From contig CALITN010000121.1 in the NCBI GenBank assembly GCA_938041595.1, positions 1 to 5,864 on the forward strand: a stretch of DNA of 5,864 bases, read 5' to 3'. How positions within the stretch are numbered: position 1 is the first letter of the stretch; the number at the start of each line of letters is the position of its first letter. This document shows positions 1 to 5,864 of the stretch, in pieces. The stretch comes from an uncultured Flavobacteriaceae bacterium. GTDB lineage: Bacteria > Bacteroidota > Bacteroidia > Flavobacteriales > Flavobacteriaceae. The notes beneath the pieces are model-generated. The model did not search any database. It saw nothing but the letters and a program-made list of their open reading frames with translations, and was not told the DNA's origin. Both the position numbers and the translations under genes were made by a program.

Positions 1-542
1 CTGCTCAAGTTGCTAAGAAAACCATATTTGGATTCAAATACTTGCGTATAGTGCGGAAAGGGAGGGAGTGTCTGTTTTGCATTCAAAAGTGATTCTTGTA
101 ATTGGTGCTTGGCAAAATTCAAGGCAACGTCTTTCTGAGGGATGTCTAACTCCAAGGCGTCAAAGAGTACATTTAGAAAACGACGGTTAAATTGATAAAG
201 CTTGTCTGCAGTTTCATGATAGAGGGGTGCAAAGGCATCTTCATAAAACTCAAAAAAGGGAGACGAACGATAGGCCACTTGTAGAGATTTCCAATGCAGT
301 TGTTGCCATCGGGAATTAACATCTGTTTGTACTTCGTTTTCTTTCTGATGGCTTTGCTGTCGTTTGTGGACAATGGGAATGGTGAGTGTCAATCGTCCGT
401 TGGCTGCATAAATATAGGCTCTGTTGCGATAGGTTTGTTTGTGATAGTGGCTGTCCGTAACCCAATAGATGGTGTCTTGTTGGAGCAGCCATGTCAAATA
501 CGAAACTGGAGGGGCATAGGCAGGGACGATCACGGGGGTCAT
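1..542 (-). CDS. WbqC-family protein, C-terminus cut by the window edge
   Basis: The frame starts at ATG (542-540) and stays open for 180 codons to the left edge, so the C-terminus is missing. I translated it by hand. It shows the pattern of Bacteroidota WbqC-like proteins: KQTYRNR at residues 35-41, HWKSL at 83-87, AYRSSPFFEFY at 90-100, and a segment at about 163-180 that includes PHYTQVFESKYGFLSNLS. The start is well supported because its ATG overlaps the lepB stop as ATGA (542-539), which suggests translational coupling. There is no signal peptide or membrane span, so the protein is probably cytoplasmic. WbqC was named from a lipopolysaccharide O-antigen locus, but its biochemical activity is not established to my knowledge, and a role in surface glycan synthesis is only an inference. 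The family is about 200 residues long in this group, so most of the protein is present. The family call is firm and the function is unknown. Confidence 0.85.
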   Translation of the reverse strand, partial: MTPVIVPAYAPPVSYLTWLLQQDTIYWVTDSHYHKQTYRNRAYIYAANGRLTLTIPIVHKRQQSHQKENEVQTDVNSRWQQLHWKSLQVAYRSSPFFEFYEDAFAPLYHETADKLYQFNRRFLNVLFDALELDIPQKDVALNFAKHQLQESLLNAKQTLPPFPHYTQVFESKYGFLSNLS

Positions 543-2245
543 GCCGCTTCTTTTTGAGCCTTTCGTCTGCGGTACCAGCTAAAGGCTTGGTATAGTGCTA
601 TAAACACCAAGAAATGGGGGAAATAGGAACGTGGTTTTCCATCCAATCCAACCGTGGTAAAGACCCGGTCCCAGCGAATTCGCCAATTCTTAATCCCATC
701 GTTGATTCCCTCGATACTAAACCATATAAAAACAGGTTTGCCCACAATATGATCCTCAGGTACAAAGCCCCAAAAGCGACTGTCTTCAGATCTGTGGCGG
801 TTGTCACCCATCATCCAATAGTAATCTTGTTGGAAGGTATAGTTGGTGGTTTCTTTTCCGTTGAGGTAAAAACGATCACTTTTTTTGATAAAGTCGTTTT
901 TCTCGTATTCACGAATCAGCTTTTTATAGAGGGGGTAATTTTCTGAAGTGAGTTGCACTTGCATTCCTTTTTTGGGGAGCACCAAAGGCCCAAAATTATC
1001 CTCGTTCCAATCGTAGGGCAGCGCATTTGGGAAAAAATTGGTATTGGGAATTTTTTCCATTTGATTCTTTCGTACGATAGAATCTATCCAAGTTTCTGCA
1101 GCCAAGGCTTCAGCTTCTTTGAGTGTAAGGGTGAGTTCTCTTTCACGCTCCAAAACTTCGGTGACTTGCAGTCGTTGTTCTTGTACGATCTCCAGGGGTA
1201 GTCCTTTGCTGCTGGTAATGAGTCTAAAGTCTTCAACACTATTCCCTCTGGTGGATAGAAGGTATGGACGCAGTGCATTAAAGGCCTGTTGGGTTATTCC
1301 TTTAACCTTAAAAGTGCGAATAAAATCTGTGTGTCCGGCGGCAAGGAGTTTTTTAGCAGAGATTCCTTTTTCATGCGAAAGAGTGTGTACATATTGTACT
1401 CGGGCGCGTTCGGGGAGTTGAGTTCGTTCTCCGTCGATATGCACCAGGCCATTGATAATTTCAAGGGTGTCCCCTGGAATGGCTACACAGCGTTTTACAT
1501 AATTTGATTTTTTATCGATGGGTTTGCGAACACCTGCTTCTTTTACAAAAAACTGACGAACCGTATCTGCCGGCCAACTAAAGACCACGATTTCGTTGCG
1601 CTCTACTTTTTGAAGTCCGGGTAAACGCATAAAGGGTAACTGCGGTTTTTTGAGGTAAGAACGCACTTTAAGTACTGGAATGGTGTCATGGACCATAGGA
1701 AAAGAAACCGTTGTTGTTGGTACCCGAGATCCAAAATGAAATTTACTTACAAATAGAAAATCACCGATCAAAAGGGTTTTTTCTAGAGAACCTGTTGGAA
1801 TAATATAAGGTTGCATAAAGTAAGTGTGAACCAAGGTGGCGGCCACCACGGCAAAAAGCACCGAACTGATCCATTCGCCAAAAGCTGTTCGCGGTTTTAG
1901 GCTACGATCTTTGATATGAGTAAGTGTGCCACCGTAGTTTTTAGTCGCTGTGTAAAGACCCGCTGTAAGCAATACGAGTGTCGTATCACGACTATTGTTG
2001 AAGCCAAAACTACGAATCGTTTCTACCCATATAACGGGAATAATCATCAAGTTGATGATGGGGATAAACATCAGGATTACCCACCAACGAGGGCGGTGAA
2101 TGATCTCCATTAAAACCAAGGCATTGTATAAGGGAATAGCTGCTTCCCATGACTTTTTTCCTGCCGCTTGGTAAAGTTTCCAAGTGCTTAAAAAATGCAC
2201 TGCGTTGAGTGCTATAAACAATACGATCCAGCCAGTCCAGCTCAT
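539..2245 (-). CDS. lepB: Signal peptidase I (LepB), long Bacteroidota form
   Basis: This is a membrane-bound serine-lysine protease that removes signal peptides from exported preproteins on the outer face of the inner membrane. The 568 residues contain hydrophobic segments at about 5-20, 54-74 and 126-144, then the catalytic domain, and a further hydrophobic segment near 541-557. The nucleophile lies in PTGSLEKTL (Ser153), equivalent to the PSGSM motif of the E. coli enzyme. The general base lies in YVKRCVAIPGD (Lys251), and the last conserved box is GDNRHRSEDSR at 480-490. About 220 residues separate the Lys and GDNR boxes, including a charged, Glu-rich probable helix at about 354-385. This length is usual for flavobacterial LepB but much greater than in E. 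coli (about 324 residues in total). The ATG lies 27 bases after dapB, with the A-rich leader ACCAAAAATT and no Shine-Dalgarno sequence. Its TGA overlaps the next gene's ATG. All catalytic residues are present, so it should be active. Confidence 0.96.
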   Translation of the reverse strand: MSWTGWIVLFIALNAVHFLSTWKLYQAAGKKSWEAAIPLYNALVLMEIIHRPRWWVILMFIPIINLMIIPVIWVETIRSFGFNNSRDTTLVLLTAGLYTATKNYGGTLTHIKDRSLKPRTAFGEWISSVLFAVVAATLVHTYFMQPYIIPTGSLEKTLLIGDFLFVSKFHFGSRVPTTTVSFPMVHDTIPVLKVRSYLKKPQLPFMRLPGLQKVERNEIVVFSWPADTVRQFFVKEAGVRKPIDKKSNYVKRCVAIPGDTLEIINGLVHIDGERTQLPERARVQYVHTLSHEKGISAKKLLAAGHTDFIRTFKVKGITQQAFNALRPYLLSTRGNSVEDFRLITSSKGLPLEIVQEQRLQVTEVLERERELTLTLKEAEALAAETWIDSIVRKNQMEKIPNTNFFPNALPYDWNEDNFGPLVLPKKGMQVQLTSENYPLYKKLIREYEKNDFIKKSDRFYLNGKETTNYTFQQDYYWMMGDNRHRSEDSRFWGFVPEDHIVGKPVFIWFSIEGINDGIKNWRIRWDRVFTTVGLDGKPRSYFPHFLVFIALYQAFSWYRRRKAQKEAA

Positions 2246-2272
2246 AATTTTTGGTTCAAATTACTAATCTCT

Positions 2273-2998
2273 TTAGGTTTCGTTTCCTTCTTCAGAAAGA
2301 TTTAACACATCTTTCATTCTGAAAATTCCTTTTTTCCCTACAATCCACTCGGCTGCAACAACTGCTCCCAAGGCAAATCCGTTACGATTCAGAGCCACGT
2401 GTCGAATGCTGATCAAGTCATTGGCTCCTTGAAAATGGATACTGTGGGTGCCCGGTACTTCACCTTCCCGAATCGAATGGATGGGAAGCTCATGATTGGA
2501 CTCCTTGTTTTCTTCCAGAACCCATTTTTGATAGTTACTATTATCAAGGACTCCTTCTGCCAAAGTAATGGCTGTTCCGCTAGGGGCATCCAGTTTATGA
2601 ATATGATGAATTTCCTCTATTTTGGCGGTATAGTCAGAGTGTGGGTGCATCAGCTGCGCTAATTTTTCATTGAGGGAAAAAAATAAATTCACACCAATAC
2701 TAAAATTTGAGGCGTATAAAAAAGCACTGTTTTGCTTTTGACAATAGGCCTCTACTTCTGCAATTTGATCCAACCATCCTGTAGTACCACACACTACAGG
2801 CACTCCAATTTTTAATGCACTTTTGATATTGTTTACCGCCGCATCGGGAACGCTAAAATTAATGGCTACTTCGGCTTGTGACAATGTCCCTTCCTGGGTG
2901 TCTGGGTCAACAATAGCAACGACCTCGTGGCCCCGCTCTTTGGCAATGCTAGCGATGGCTTTTCCCATTCTTCCGTATCCGAGGAGTGCAATTTTCAT
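2273..2998 (-). CDS. dapB: 4-hydroxy-tetrahydrodipicolinate reductase (DapB)
   Basis: DapB is the cytoplasmic NAD(P)H-dependent enzyme that reduces the DapA product to tetrahydrodipicolinate, on the route to diaminopimelate (for peptidoglycan) and lysine. The N-terminal Rossmann fold has the dinucleotide motif GYGRMG at residues 7-12 and an acidic residue after the second strand (Asp31). CGTTGW follows at 70-75. The catalytic and substrate-binding signature HHIHKLDAPSGTA spans 131-143, with catalytic His131/His132, Lys135 and the DAPSGT loop. The C-terminal part carries the usual RHVALNR-type segment near 199-205. At 241 residues it is shorter than E. coli DapB (273), as is normal in Bacteroidota. 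The ATG is the natural start of the fold, since the first strand begins at residue 2. It starts 5 bases after the DUF5683 stop and ends 27 bases before lepB, consistent with one transcript. No key residue is missing. Confidence 0.97.
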   Translation of the reverse strand: MKIALLGYGRMGKAIASIAKERGHEVVAIVDPDTQEGTLSQAEVAINFSVPDAAVNNIKSALKIGVPVVCGTTGWLDQIAEVEAYCQKQNSAFLYASNFSIGVNLFFSLNEKLAQLMHPHSDYTAKIEEIHHIHKLDAPSGTAITLAEGVLDNSNYQKWVLEENKESNHELPIHSIREGEVPGTHSIHFQGANDLISIRHVALNRNGFALGAVVAAEWIVGKKGIFRMKDVLNLSEEGNET

Positions 2999-3003
2999 AG
3001 AAG

Positions 3004-3567
3004 CTAAAAAGTTAGATTGACTTGCAGTCCCACTTGATTTTGAGAACGGAGAAAATCGTGTTCAAAATGCGGCCTTAGACTGAGTTTGTCGCTGACATTG
3101 AATTGGAGTAGGTGGGCACTGACATTAGCCTCCAAAATATTTAGCATATAGGTACCAATGATAAAAATAAAGGCAATGTCCTTGTAGCGTTGATGGAACT
3201 TCATTCCGAGAAGCAGGTCTTCTTGAACGGGGATTATCTCTGTGTATTCATCGTCAAAATACCCTGCGGATCGTCTTTTGTAGGCGTTACGGTATTTTAA
3301 TAATTCATCATTATTGATTTTATAATAATAGGCAGAGGCACCGATGGCTCCATATACCAGTGGTACTTTCCAGTATTTTCCTAAGTAGGCCTGTCCCAAG
3401 CCCGGGAGGATCGCTGAATAGAAGGCAGCCTTTGAAGGGGTCAGTGGGTTGGCAATCAGTCGTTGCTTACGGGAAAGTGTTTCTAATTTAAGACTGTCAC
3501 GTTGGGCAAAAAGGGGCTGACTTCCCAAGCAGGCGATCAAAACCAGTCCCTGGAGTAGTTGTTTCAC
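3004..3567 (-). CDS. DUF5683-family protein, predicted exported or membrane-associated
   Basis: This 187-residue protein starts with GTG at 3567-3565, which overlaps the parB stop as GTGA. No other start lies near the N-terminus, and the GTG start gives a clean signal peptide: basic MKQ, a hydrophobic core at about 4-14, and likely cleavage after LFA at residue 21. The DUF5683 core follows, with SAILPGLGQAYLGKYWKVP at 51-69 and a hydrophobic stretch to about 82. A second hydrophobic segment lies near 131-146, followed by EANVSAHLLQFNVSDKLSL at 146-164. The C-terminus alternates hydrophobic residues and ends in Phe (LQVNLTF), which recalls an outer-membrane beta strand but is not proof of one. 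The family is widespread in Bacteroidota and I know of no assigned biochemical function. Its position between parB and dapB is familiar from flavobacteria and hints at an envelope role. The family call is confident and the location is moderately so. Confidence 0.85.
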   Translation of the reverse strand: MKQLLQGLVLIACLGSQPLFAQRDSLKLETLSRKQRLIANPLTPSKAAFYSAILPGLGQAYLGKYWKVPLVYGAIGASAYYYKINNDELLKYRNAYKRRSAGYFDDEYTEIIPVQEDLLLGMKFHQRYKDIAFIFIIGTYMLNILEANVSAHLLQFNVSDKLSLRPHFEHDFLRSQNQVGLQVNLTF

Positions 3568-4457
3568 TTTTTGATTTTTTCAACCCAAGACTGTAAGGTG
3601 TCCAAAGAATCAAATGGGATTTGGATACTTCCTTTGCCTTTAGGGTTTGCTTTAATTTTCACACCCTTGTCAAAGAATTCCTGAAAACTTGCTAACCAAC
3701 CGGCTTCAATAACTGGCGGGGCGGGTTCTTTAAGGTCAAAGACTTCGGGTTCTGATTTGGTTTTTTTCACCAGTTCTTCTGTGGCACGAACGGACAGGCC
3801 TTTGGAAATAATTTTCTCGTAAATTCCAAGCTGTACGTTCGGGTCTTCAATATTTATAAGCGCTCGACCATGACCCATTGAGACGAATCCGTCTCGCATT
3901 CCAGTTTGAATGATGGGGTCTAATTTGAGCAATCGTAAGTAGTTGGTGACCGTAGAACGTTTTTTTCCAACTCGTTCGCTCAGTTGGTTTTGGGTCAAAT
4001 TGATATCATTGATCAGCCGTTGGTAAGACAGTGCAATTTCGATGGGATCTAAATCTTGACGTTGGATGTTCTCTACCAAGGCCATTTCTAGCGACTCTTG
4101 GTCATTAGCGGTTCGGACAAAAGCTGGAATCGTTTTGAGCTGAATGGATTTTGAAGCTCTAAAACGGCGTTCCCCAGCAACCAATTGGTAGTTGTTAGGT
4201 TCAATTTCACGAACGGTGATGGGTTGAACCACTCCAAGTTCACGAATGGAGGTGGCCAGTTCTCGCAGTTTTTCCTCGTTAAAATTGGTTCGAGGCTGAA
4301 AAGGGTTTTCCGTAATACGCTCCAAAGGAATTTCGATCACATTTCCAATGACTGTTTTAGTAGCCGTATTGGGTGTGGATTGTGAATTCAAATCAGGATC
4401 GTTAAGAATGGCTGAAAGCCCTTTCCCTAAGGCCATTTTTTTTGCTGACTTTGCCAT
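3564..4457 (-). CDS. parB: Chromosome-partitioning protein ParB (Spo0J-like)
   Basis: ParB is a centromere-binding CTPase clamp that loads at parS, spreads on DNA near the origin and works with ParA to segregate chromosomes. The 297 residues show a basic N-terminal tail with the ALGKGLSAIL motif at 9-18, the sequence that in ParB proteins usually contacts ParA. The CTP-binding N domain carries NPFQPR at 51-56, GERRFRA at 95-101 and ENIQRQDL at 129-136. The helix-turn-helix central domain lies at about 152-180, and MGHGRAL is at 194-200. A C-terminal dimerisation domain covers about 253-297 and ends in WVEKIKK. The ATG lies 3 bases after the parA stop, so the two genes form a standard parAB pair, and its TGA overlaps the GTG start of the DUF5683 gene. 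Length and motifs are those of a chromosomal ParB rather than a plasmid one. I found no complete parS in the window. Confidence 0.97.
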   Translation of the reverse strand: MAKSAKKMALGKGLSAILNDPDLNSQSTPNTATKTVIGNVIEIPLERITENPFQPRTNFNEEKLRELATSIRELGVVQPITVREIEPNNYQLVAGERRFRASKSIQLKTIPAFVRTANDQESLEMALVENIQRQDLDPIEIALSYQRLINDINLTQNQLSERVGKKRSTVTNYLRLLKLDPIIQTGMRDGFVSMGHGRALINIEDPNVQLGIYEKIISKGLSVRATEELVKKTKSEPEVFDLKEPAPPVIEAGWLASFQEFFDKGVKIKANPKGKGSIQIPFDSLDTLQSWVEKIKK

Positions 4458-4460
4458 CGG

Positions 4461-5228
4461 TTAGACTTTATTTTTTTTAATTATTTCGTTGCCCAGTGCA
4501 AGATAATTCTCGGCTCCTTTGCTGGTTGCGTCATAAGCGATGATATTTTCACCATAACTAGGTGCCTCGCTTAAACGTATGTTTCGTTGGATTAAGGTTT
4601 TGAATACCATTTTTCCAAAGTGTTTGTTGACTTCTTCCACGACCTGATTGGAAAGACGTAATCTGGAATCGTACATGGTCAAAAGTAAGCCTTCGATGTC
4701 CAAGTCTGAATTGTGGACTTTTTGAACACTTTTGATGGTATTGAGCAATTTCCCAAGCCCTTCCAAGGCGAAATATTCGCACTGGATGGGGATAATGACA
4801 GAATCGGCTGCTGTCAGTGCGTTGAGGGTGATTAATCCTAATGAAGGCGCACAGTCAATCAAAATATAATCATACCGTCCTTTTATGGGTTCCAAGGCTT
4901 TGCGTAGCATAAACTCTCGGTCCTCTTTGTCTACCAGTTCGATCTCGGCTGCTACCAAGTCGATATGAGATGGGATTAGATCAAGGTTGGGGCTGTTGGA
5001 TGTTAGCTTTGCTTCTTGAGCGGTGCTGCTGTGTTCCAAAAGTTGATAGGTCGTTTTCTCTTGTGCATTGACGTCAAAACCCAATCCCGAAGTGGCATTG
5101 GCTTGTGGATCGGCATCAACCAACAAAACCTTTTTTTCCAAGATGCCCAAGGCAGCGGCAAGGTTTACAGCGGTGGTGGTTTTTCCAACCCCACCTTTTT
5201 GATTGGCTATTGCGATTATTTTTCCCAT
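4461..5228 (-). CDS. parA: Chromosome-partitioning ATPase ParA (Soj-like)
   Basis: ParA is a P-loop ATPase that binds nucleoid DNA non-specifically when ATP-bound and is released by ParB, which drives origin segregation. With the ATG at 5228-5226 the protein has 255 residues and begins directly with the first strand, MGKIIAIANQ. The deviant Walker A motif KGGVGKTT is at 11-18, with the signature Lys11 and catalytic Lys16. Walker A' DADPQ is at 38-42 and Walker B ILIDCAPS at 122-129. The Soj-type segment IRLSEAPSYG is at 217-226. No N-terminal helix-turn-helix domain is present, which separates it from large plasmid ParAs that repress their own operon. The frame can be extended upstream to a TTG at 5258, but the extra ten residues precede the normal family start and I reject them. 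parB follows after 3 bases. The 94-base gap upstream may hold the promoter for this and the following genes. Confidence 0.97.
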   Translation of the reverse strand: MGKIIAIANQKGGVGKTTTAVNLAAALGILEKKVLLVDADPQANATSGLGFDVNAQEKTTYQLLEHSSTAQEAKLTSNSPNLDLIPSHIDLVAAEIELVDKEDREFMLRKALEPIKGRYDYILIDCAPSLGLITLNALTAADSVIIPIQCEYFALEGLGKLLNTIKSVQKVHNSDLDIEGLLLTMYDSRLRLSNQVVEEVNKHFGKMVFKTLIQRNIRLSEAPSYGENIIAYDATSKGAENYLALGNEIIKKNKV

Positions 5229-5247
5229 AGATTCAGTGGTTCGGAGC

Positions 5248-5279
5248 CTAAAATACAATTTATTGATGCTATAAAGAAA
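5248..5279 (-). promoter_or_regulatory. Possible Bacteroidota-type promoter for the parA operon
   Basis: On the minus strand, TATTTTAG (5255-5248) resembles the Bacteroidota -7 box TAnnTTTG with one mismatch. TTTC (5279-5276) resembles the -33 box TTTG with one mismatch, and the two are 20 bases apart, within the usual spacing. The -7-like box ends 19 bases before the parA ATG, so the mRNA leader would be very short. This is the only non-coding stretch long enough for a promoter in the six-gene run. Both boxes are imperfect in AT-rich DNA, so a chance match is quite possible. Confidence 0.3.
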
Positions 5280-5289
5280 TATGTTCTTT
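5273..5289. repeat. Short inverted repeat upstream of parA
   Basis: The sequence AAAGAAATATGTTCTTT (plus strand) has perfect 6-base arms, AAAGAA and TTCTTT, around a 5-base centre. It sits 45 bases upstream of the parA ATG and overlaps the putative -33 box. The geometry would suit a dimeric regulator, but the arms are short and AT-rich and no second copy was noticed in the window. It is too short and GC-poor to act as a terminator. Confidence 0.25.
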
Positions 5290-5322
5290 GCATTTTATAA
5301 AACCTTTTTAAAACGTTATTTA

Positions 5323-5637
5323 CTAATCTGAAATACTGTCTTTAAACTCAATAAGATAAATCTTTTCGCCGTCTTTTTTATGGAGGTAATTCTCCCTTGC
5401 AAATTTCTCTAAACTGTCTAGGTTTTGCAATTGTTCGATGGCTGTGGAATCTTTGTCAATTTCTTTTTGGAGTTGCTTTTTTTGGGCATTTAATTCTTTG
5501 ATTTCCTGATTTAGCTCGTTGTGAATTAATAGGGAGTGCGTGTCTAAAAAGATCATCCAAATCAAAAACCCCATTCCAAGGAGGGTATAGGTGAGGTGTG
5601 ATTTTTTAAAAAAGAAACGAAAGATTTTTTGCAGCAT
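5323..5637 (-). CDS. FtsB/DivIC-like septum formation initiator
   Basis: This 104-residue protein has the build of the FtsB/DivIC family: a short basic cytoplasmic tail (residues 1-15), one membrane span at about 16-32, then a periplasmic heptad-like coiled coil at about 37-70 rich in Leu, Lys, Glu and Gln. The conserved end segment LEKFARENYLHKKDGEKIYL lies at 76-95. In well-studied bacteria such proteins form a complex with FtsL and FtsQ at the division septum and help to activate septal peptidoglycan synthesis. That role here is inferred from the family. The ATG lies 8 bases after the stop of the upstream cytochrome gene, so the two may be co-transcribed. The gene ends with TAG followed at once by an in-frame TAA. 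Several Bacteroidota carry such a gene beside uridine kinase; here it sits between a cytochrome c gene and parA. FtsB and DivIC cannot be told apart from sequence alone. Confidence 0.88.
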   Translation of the reverse strand: MLQKIFRFFFKKSHLTYTLLGMGFLIWMIFLDTHSLLIHNELNQEIKELNAQKKQLQKEIDKDSTAIEQLQNLDSLEKFARENYLHKKDGEKIYLIEFKDSISD

Positions 5638-5645
5638 ATTGGTAT

Positions 5646-5864
5646 CTATGGGCGTTCAATGGCACGGACCTGTGCTTCGGTTATGGGAATAGGAGCTGAA
5701 TTCCCCCAGTTGTTTAAAATATAATTCATTACGTCAGCAACTTCTTCATCGTCCAAACCTTGTGCCGCCATGAGGTTGTTATAGGGGATGCCGTTGACTA
5801 CAATGGGCCCACGCATACCGTATTTAACGCCTTGGATGCTTTGGGTCAAATTGTTTTTTAAATA
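5646..5864 (-). CDS. c-type cytochrome, C-terminal fragment cut by the window edge
   Basis: The frame is open from the right edge (5864) to TAG at 5648-5646, giving the last 72 residues of a longer protein. The first codons, TAT TTA AAA AAC AAT TTG, contain no stop and no ATG, so a TTG at 5849 should not be taken as a start. The fragment matches the end of a class I cytochrome c domain. It has GPIVVNGIPYNN at 19-30 of the fragment, then LMAAQGLDDEEVADVMNYIL and NNWGN at 51-55. Met32 (5771-5769) is in the place of the usual distal haem ligand (MPxQ-type loop, here MAAQ). The haem-attachment CXXCH motif would lie beyond the right edge and cannot be seen. Such domains occur alone or fused to oxidoreductases, so the enzyme or electron-transfer partner is unknown. 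The protein would act in the periplasm. The FtsB-like gene starts 8 bases downstream. Confidence 0.78.
   Translation of the reverse strand, partial: YLKNNLTQSIQGVKYGMRGPIVVNGIPYNNLMAAQGLDDEEVADVMNYILNNWGNSAPIPITEAQVRAIERP

Larger units (their letters stand above)
5229..5322. other. Intergenic region between the FtsB-like gene and parA
   Basis: This is the longest non-coding stretch in the window (94 bases) and is strongly AT-rich. It holds the weak promoter match, the 17-base inverted repeat, and AT-only palindromes (TTTTATAAAA at 5293-5302 and TTTTAAAA at 5306-5313). No GC stem followed by a T-run is present on the minus strand after the FtsB-like gene, so I see no intrinsic terminator, and read-through from upstream into parA is possible. 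No parS-like 16-mer is present. No other gap in the window exceeds 27 bases. Confidence 0.7.

Noticed and set aside
294..557. 87-codon plus-strand open frame opposite the WbqC gene
   Set aside because: It lies over a clearly recognised minus-strand gene and its product resembles nothing I know. The other plus-strand open frames across lepB, dapB, parB and parA are rejected for the same reason.
2246..2272. TAATTTG in the dapB-lepB gap as a separate lepB promoter
   Set aside because: It is one base short of the TAnnTTTG pattern and no TTTG-like box is seen at the right distance upstream within dapB.
4205..4221. TTTCACGAACGGTGA inside parB as a degenerate parS
   Set aside because: The right arm does not match the consensus, and the sequence is explained by conserved ParB codons around residues 80-85.
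5229..5258. Ten-residue N-terminal extension of ParA from a TTG codon
   Set aside because: The family normally starts just before the first strand and Walker A motif, and an ATG fits this exactly at 5228. The extension would also cover the likely promoter.
5293..5317. AT-rich palindromes (TTTTATAAAA, TTTTAAAA, AACGTT) as a terminator for the FtsB-like gene
   Set aside because: They lack a GC stem and a following T-run on the transcribed strand. Such palindromes are common by chance in AT-rich intergenic DNA.
5646..5849. Complete 67-residue protein starting with TTG at 5849
   Set aside because: The frame remains open upstream to the window edge, and the residues match the end of a cytochrome c domain, so this is a fragment of a longer gene.

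Overview
The window looks like chromosomal core DNA from the Bacteroidota, most likely a member of the Flavobacteriaceae. This rests on protein character (a long LepB with a multi-span N-terminus, a short DapB, DUF5683, a flavobacterial-type WbqC protein), on the parA-parB-DUF5683-dapB-lepB-wbqC order that I recognise from that group, and on the lack of Shine-Dalgarno-like sequence before most starts. No species can be named from the sequence.

All eight supported genes lie on the minus strand, so transcription runs from the right edge to the left edge. In that order they are: the C-terminal end of a c-type cytochrome (5864-5646, cut by the right edge), an FtsB/DivIC-like septum initiator (5637-5323), a 94-base intergenic stretch, parA (5228-4461), parB (4457-3564), a DUF5683 secreted or membrane protein (3567-3004), dapB (2998-2273), lepB (2245-539), and a WbqC-family protein (542-1, cut by the left edge).

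Packing is very tight. parA and parB are 3 bases apart, parB and the DUF5683 gene share GTGA, the DUF5683 gene and dapB are 5 bases apart, dapB and lepB are 27 bases apart, and lepB and the WbqC gene share ATGA. The six genes from parA leftward are therefore probably one operon, and the only plausible internal control region is 5229-5322. The genes link chromosome segregation (ParA/ParB), lysine and diaminopimelate supply for peptidoglycan (DapB), protein export (LepB) and probably envelope or surface glycan work (DUF5683, WbqC). The FtsB-like gene just upstream adds cell division to this growth and envelope theme.

I found no tRNA, rRNA, CRISPR array, insertion sequence, phage gene, riboswitch or complete parS site. 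Nothing here amounts to a new defence or mobile system. The points most worth a second look are the roles of DUF5683 and WbqC, both translationally coupled to well-known genes.
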